Position numbers and translations under genes: made by a program. Shown piece after piece: positions 62,703 to 64,000 of a stretch of DNA of 64,000 bases. How positions within the stretch are numbered: position 1 is the first letter of the stretch; each line of letters opens with the position of its first letter. Below the pieces are notes generated by a model. The model worked only from the letters and a program-made list of their open reading frames with translations. It made no database searches and had not been told where the DNA came from. The stretch comes from Thermoanaerobaculia bacterium (GTDB lineage: Bacteria > Acidobacteriota > Thermoanaerobaculia > Multivoradales > J023), in the NCBI GenBank assembly GCA_030431255.1, contig JAUIJL010000029.1, positions 51,070 through 115,069 on the forward strand, read 5' to 3'.

Positions 62703-63791
62703 ATGCACAACCTCGCCAACTATCCGACCCTCGCGCCGATCGACCTCTCCACCAATGTTCGGCGAGTGCCGTCCGTGCCGGAGATGCTGAAGCAGCAGGA
62801 GACGCTTCGCGGCATCATTGAGTCGATCAGCAGTGAGCTGGAGCTTCGACCTCTGCTGACGCAGATCGTTCGACACGCCTGTGAGCTGCTCGGTGCTTTC
62901 GACGGCGGCATTGGTCTCTACGATCCAAAGCGCGGCGTGATCCGCATGGAAGCGATCCACAACATGCCGGAGGACGAGCTGGGCAGTGAATTCGGACCCG
63001 GCTTGGGGTTGGCGGGGCAGGTACTGGAAACCCGTGGTGTGGTGATCTTTCAGTCCTACCAGCAGGTTCCTACCGCCACCCGGAAGGACCGAGACCAATT
63101 CGCGGTCTTAGGGGTGCCGATCGCCTGGCAGGACCGACTGATCGGAGTCTTCGGGCTCGGTGCGCCCTTGCCGAGGGAATTCGACGCGGTCGACGCCGAG
63201 GTCGTGCAGCTGCTCGGCCGTCACGCGGCCATCGCCATTTTCAATGCCCAGCGATATCAGCGGGAGCAACTGCGGGCGCGGCGCTGGGCGATGGCCGCCC
63301 GGATCGGCCGCATGGCCACCTCGGGGCTCGAGCTCAAAGCCTTATTGCAGACCACGGCCAACGAGATCCACGAGAGTCTCGGTTATTCCAACGTCGCCAT
63401 TCCCTTGGTCGACGAAAACGACCCTTCGCGGCTGGTGATCGAGGTTCTGGGCGGTGGCTACCGCGAGCTGATCTCCGGCGTCCACTACTTGTCGATCGAG
63501 CAAGGCATCATGGGAGCGGCCGTGCGCGAGCGTCGGGTCCAGAGGGTCGATGACGTGCGGACGGATCCGCGCCACGTGCCGACGCCCGGCGCGGAGAATA
63601 TTCAGTCGGAGCTGGCGATTCCGATTCTGCTCCGCGGGGAAGTGTTGGGAGTCCTGAACATCGAGGGAGAAACGCCCTTCACCGACGACGATGTGTCGAG
63701 TCTGCGGCTGGTTGCCGACCACTTGGCCCTGGCGATCCAGAATTCCCGTCTGCTGGCCCGCGCAAGGCGGGTGCAGGCGTCCCAAGGGTGA
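62703..63791 (+). CDS. tandem GAF-domain protein without output domain
   Basis: A 362-aa soluble sensor-type protein with two GAF domains: about 35-185 (LELRPLLTQIVRHACELLG, GVPIAWQDRLIGVFGLG) and about 212-355 (ELKALLQTTANEIHESLGY, AIPILLRGEVLGVLNIEG, DVSSLRLVADHLALAIQNSRLL). There is no histidine kinase, GGDEF, HTH or other output domain, so it must signal through a partner. The Shine-Dalgarno is weak (AGGA 11 nt upstream). It is probably a single gene; the following gene is convergent. Confidence 0.87.
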   Translation: MHNLANYPTLAPIDLSTNVRRVPSVPEMLKQQETLRGIIESISSELELRPLLTQIVRHACELLGAFDGGIGLYDPKRGVIRMEAIHNMPEDELGSEFGPGLGLAGQVLETRGVVIFQSYQQVPTATRKDRDQFAVLGVPIAWQDRLIGVFGLGAPLPREFDAVDAEVVQLLGRHAAIAIFNAQRYQREQLRARRWAMAARIGRMATSGLELKALLQTTANEIHESLGYSNVAIPLVDENDPSRLVIEVLGGGYRELISGVHYLSIEQGIMGAAVRERRVQRVDDVRTDPRHVPTPGAENIQSELAIPILLRGEVLGVLNIEGETPFTDDDVSSLRLVADHLALAIQNSRLLARARRVQASQG

Positions 63792-63793
63792 GC

Positions 63794-64000
63794 TCAGTCG
63801 ACGGTCTTCAAAACCACCTTACCGATCGCCCGTCGTTCCGCGGGGGTTGCGAACGCTTCTTGATATTGGTCGAAACGCCAAAGCCGCGAAATCCGGATCT
63901 CCGGCCCAGGCCGCGGTCTCCCCGTGGAGGCCGTGTACCCGCACCTGCCAAACGAGCTCGGCTTCCGGCGAGGTCTCCCGGGCACACACGCGCTCCACGA
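63794..64000 (-). pseudogene. C-terminal end of an unclassified gene, frameshifted, running off the window
   Basis: On the minus strand one frame is protein-like from the window edge (ARETSPEAELVWQVRVHGLH, then DPDFAALAF) and another from there on (DQYQEAFATPAERRAIGKV, ending VVLKTVD). Removing one base from the AAA at 63873-63875 joins them. The end (RRAIGKVVL) resembles the tail of zinc-type alcohol dehydrogenase/quinone reductase proteins. The fragment is too short to assign. It may be a pseudogene or a sequence error. It is convergent with the GAF gene, with 2 nt between the stops. Confidence 0.45.

Overview
The window is about 63-65% GC by eye and carries dense, mostly intact genes. It looks like a chromosomal piece of a Gram-negative bacterium. 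Three things point to Acidobacteriota, most likely a Thermoanaerobaculia-like lineage: many lipoproteins and secreted beta-propeller proteins (FG-GAP/VCBS with ASPIC_UnbV, SBBP, ELWxxDGT and PQQ-like repeats), two pairs of an ECF sigma factor with a TPR-tailed Ser/Thr kinase, and recurrent C-terminal modules of secreted proteins. The lineage is an inference from protein style; there is no rRNA. I saw no tRNA, rRNA, CRISPR array, insertion sequence or prophage.

Layout. 1-2039: decayed remnants of two DUF3857/transglutaminase modules. 2150-6962 (+): a small secreted protein, then a sulfatase-fold lipoprotein with TPRs coupled to a parvulin-type prolyl isomerase. 17253-7002 (-): a six-gene operon in which every junction is a 4-nt overlap (TPR, FG-GAP/ASPIC, TPR, TPR+FG-GAP/ASPIC, FG-GAP/ASPIC, prolyl isomerase); most products have a signal peptide and a lipobox or near-lipobox. 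17515-22494 (+): a GldA/GldF/GldG-type ABC system with a DUF4340 protein. 22653-24071 (-): a second sulfatase-fold protein. 24258-27215 (+): a giant ELWxxDGT-repeat protein. 27448-29148 (-): a DEAD-box RNA helicase with an RSEG-repeat tail. 29690-32413 (+): ECF sigma plus Ser/Thr kinase. 39123-32426 (-): two large secreted proteins sharing a C-terminal tag and an upstream motif. 42292-39307 (-): FAD oxidoreductase plus ATP-grasp ligase. 43247-42531 (-): a spermidine-synthase-like protein. 43371-47599 (+): PQQ-propeller protein, HTH regulator, radical SAM enzyme. 50044-47675 (-): M36 metallopeptidase ending in a six-cysteine knot-like tail. 51613-50489 (-): TPR protein. 53832-51791 (-): ABC exporter plus a 70-aa membrane protein. 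54046-57406 (+): the second ECF/kinase pair. 57525-58392 (+): two small unknown proteins. 58541-62625 (+): TPR-glycosyltransferase, GT4-type glycosyltransferase, FkbM-type methyltransferase, P-loop kinase. 62703-63791 (+): tandem GAF protein. The right edge holds the frameshifted end of an unclassified gene.

How it fits together. Most of the window appears devoted to building and regulating the cell envelope: lipoprotein scaffolds and their folding catalysts, export, glycan or peptide modification, and signalling. The strongest candidates for something new are (i) the six-gene FG-GAP/TPR/isomerase operon, and (ii) the two ECF-kinase pairs, whose sigma region 2.2 has threonines where the acidic core-binding motif normally sits. 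That pattern suggests phosphorylation-gated sigma factors. Also notable are a 29-nt bipartite motif and a C-terminal FE tag shared by two adjacent large secreted proteins, and the knottin-like tail of the metallopeptidase.
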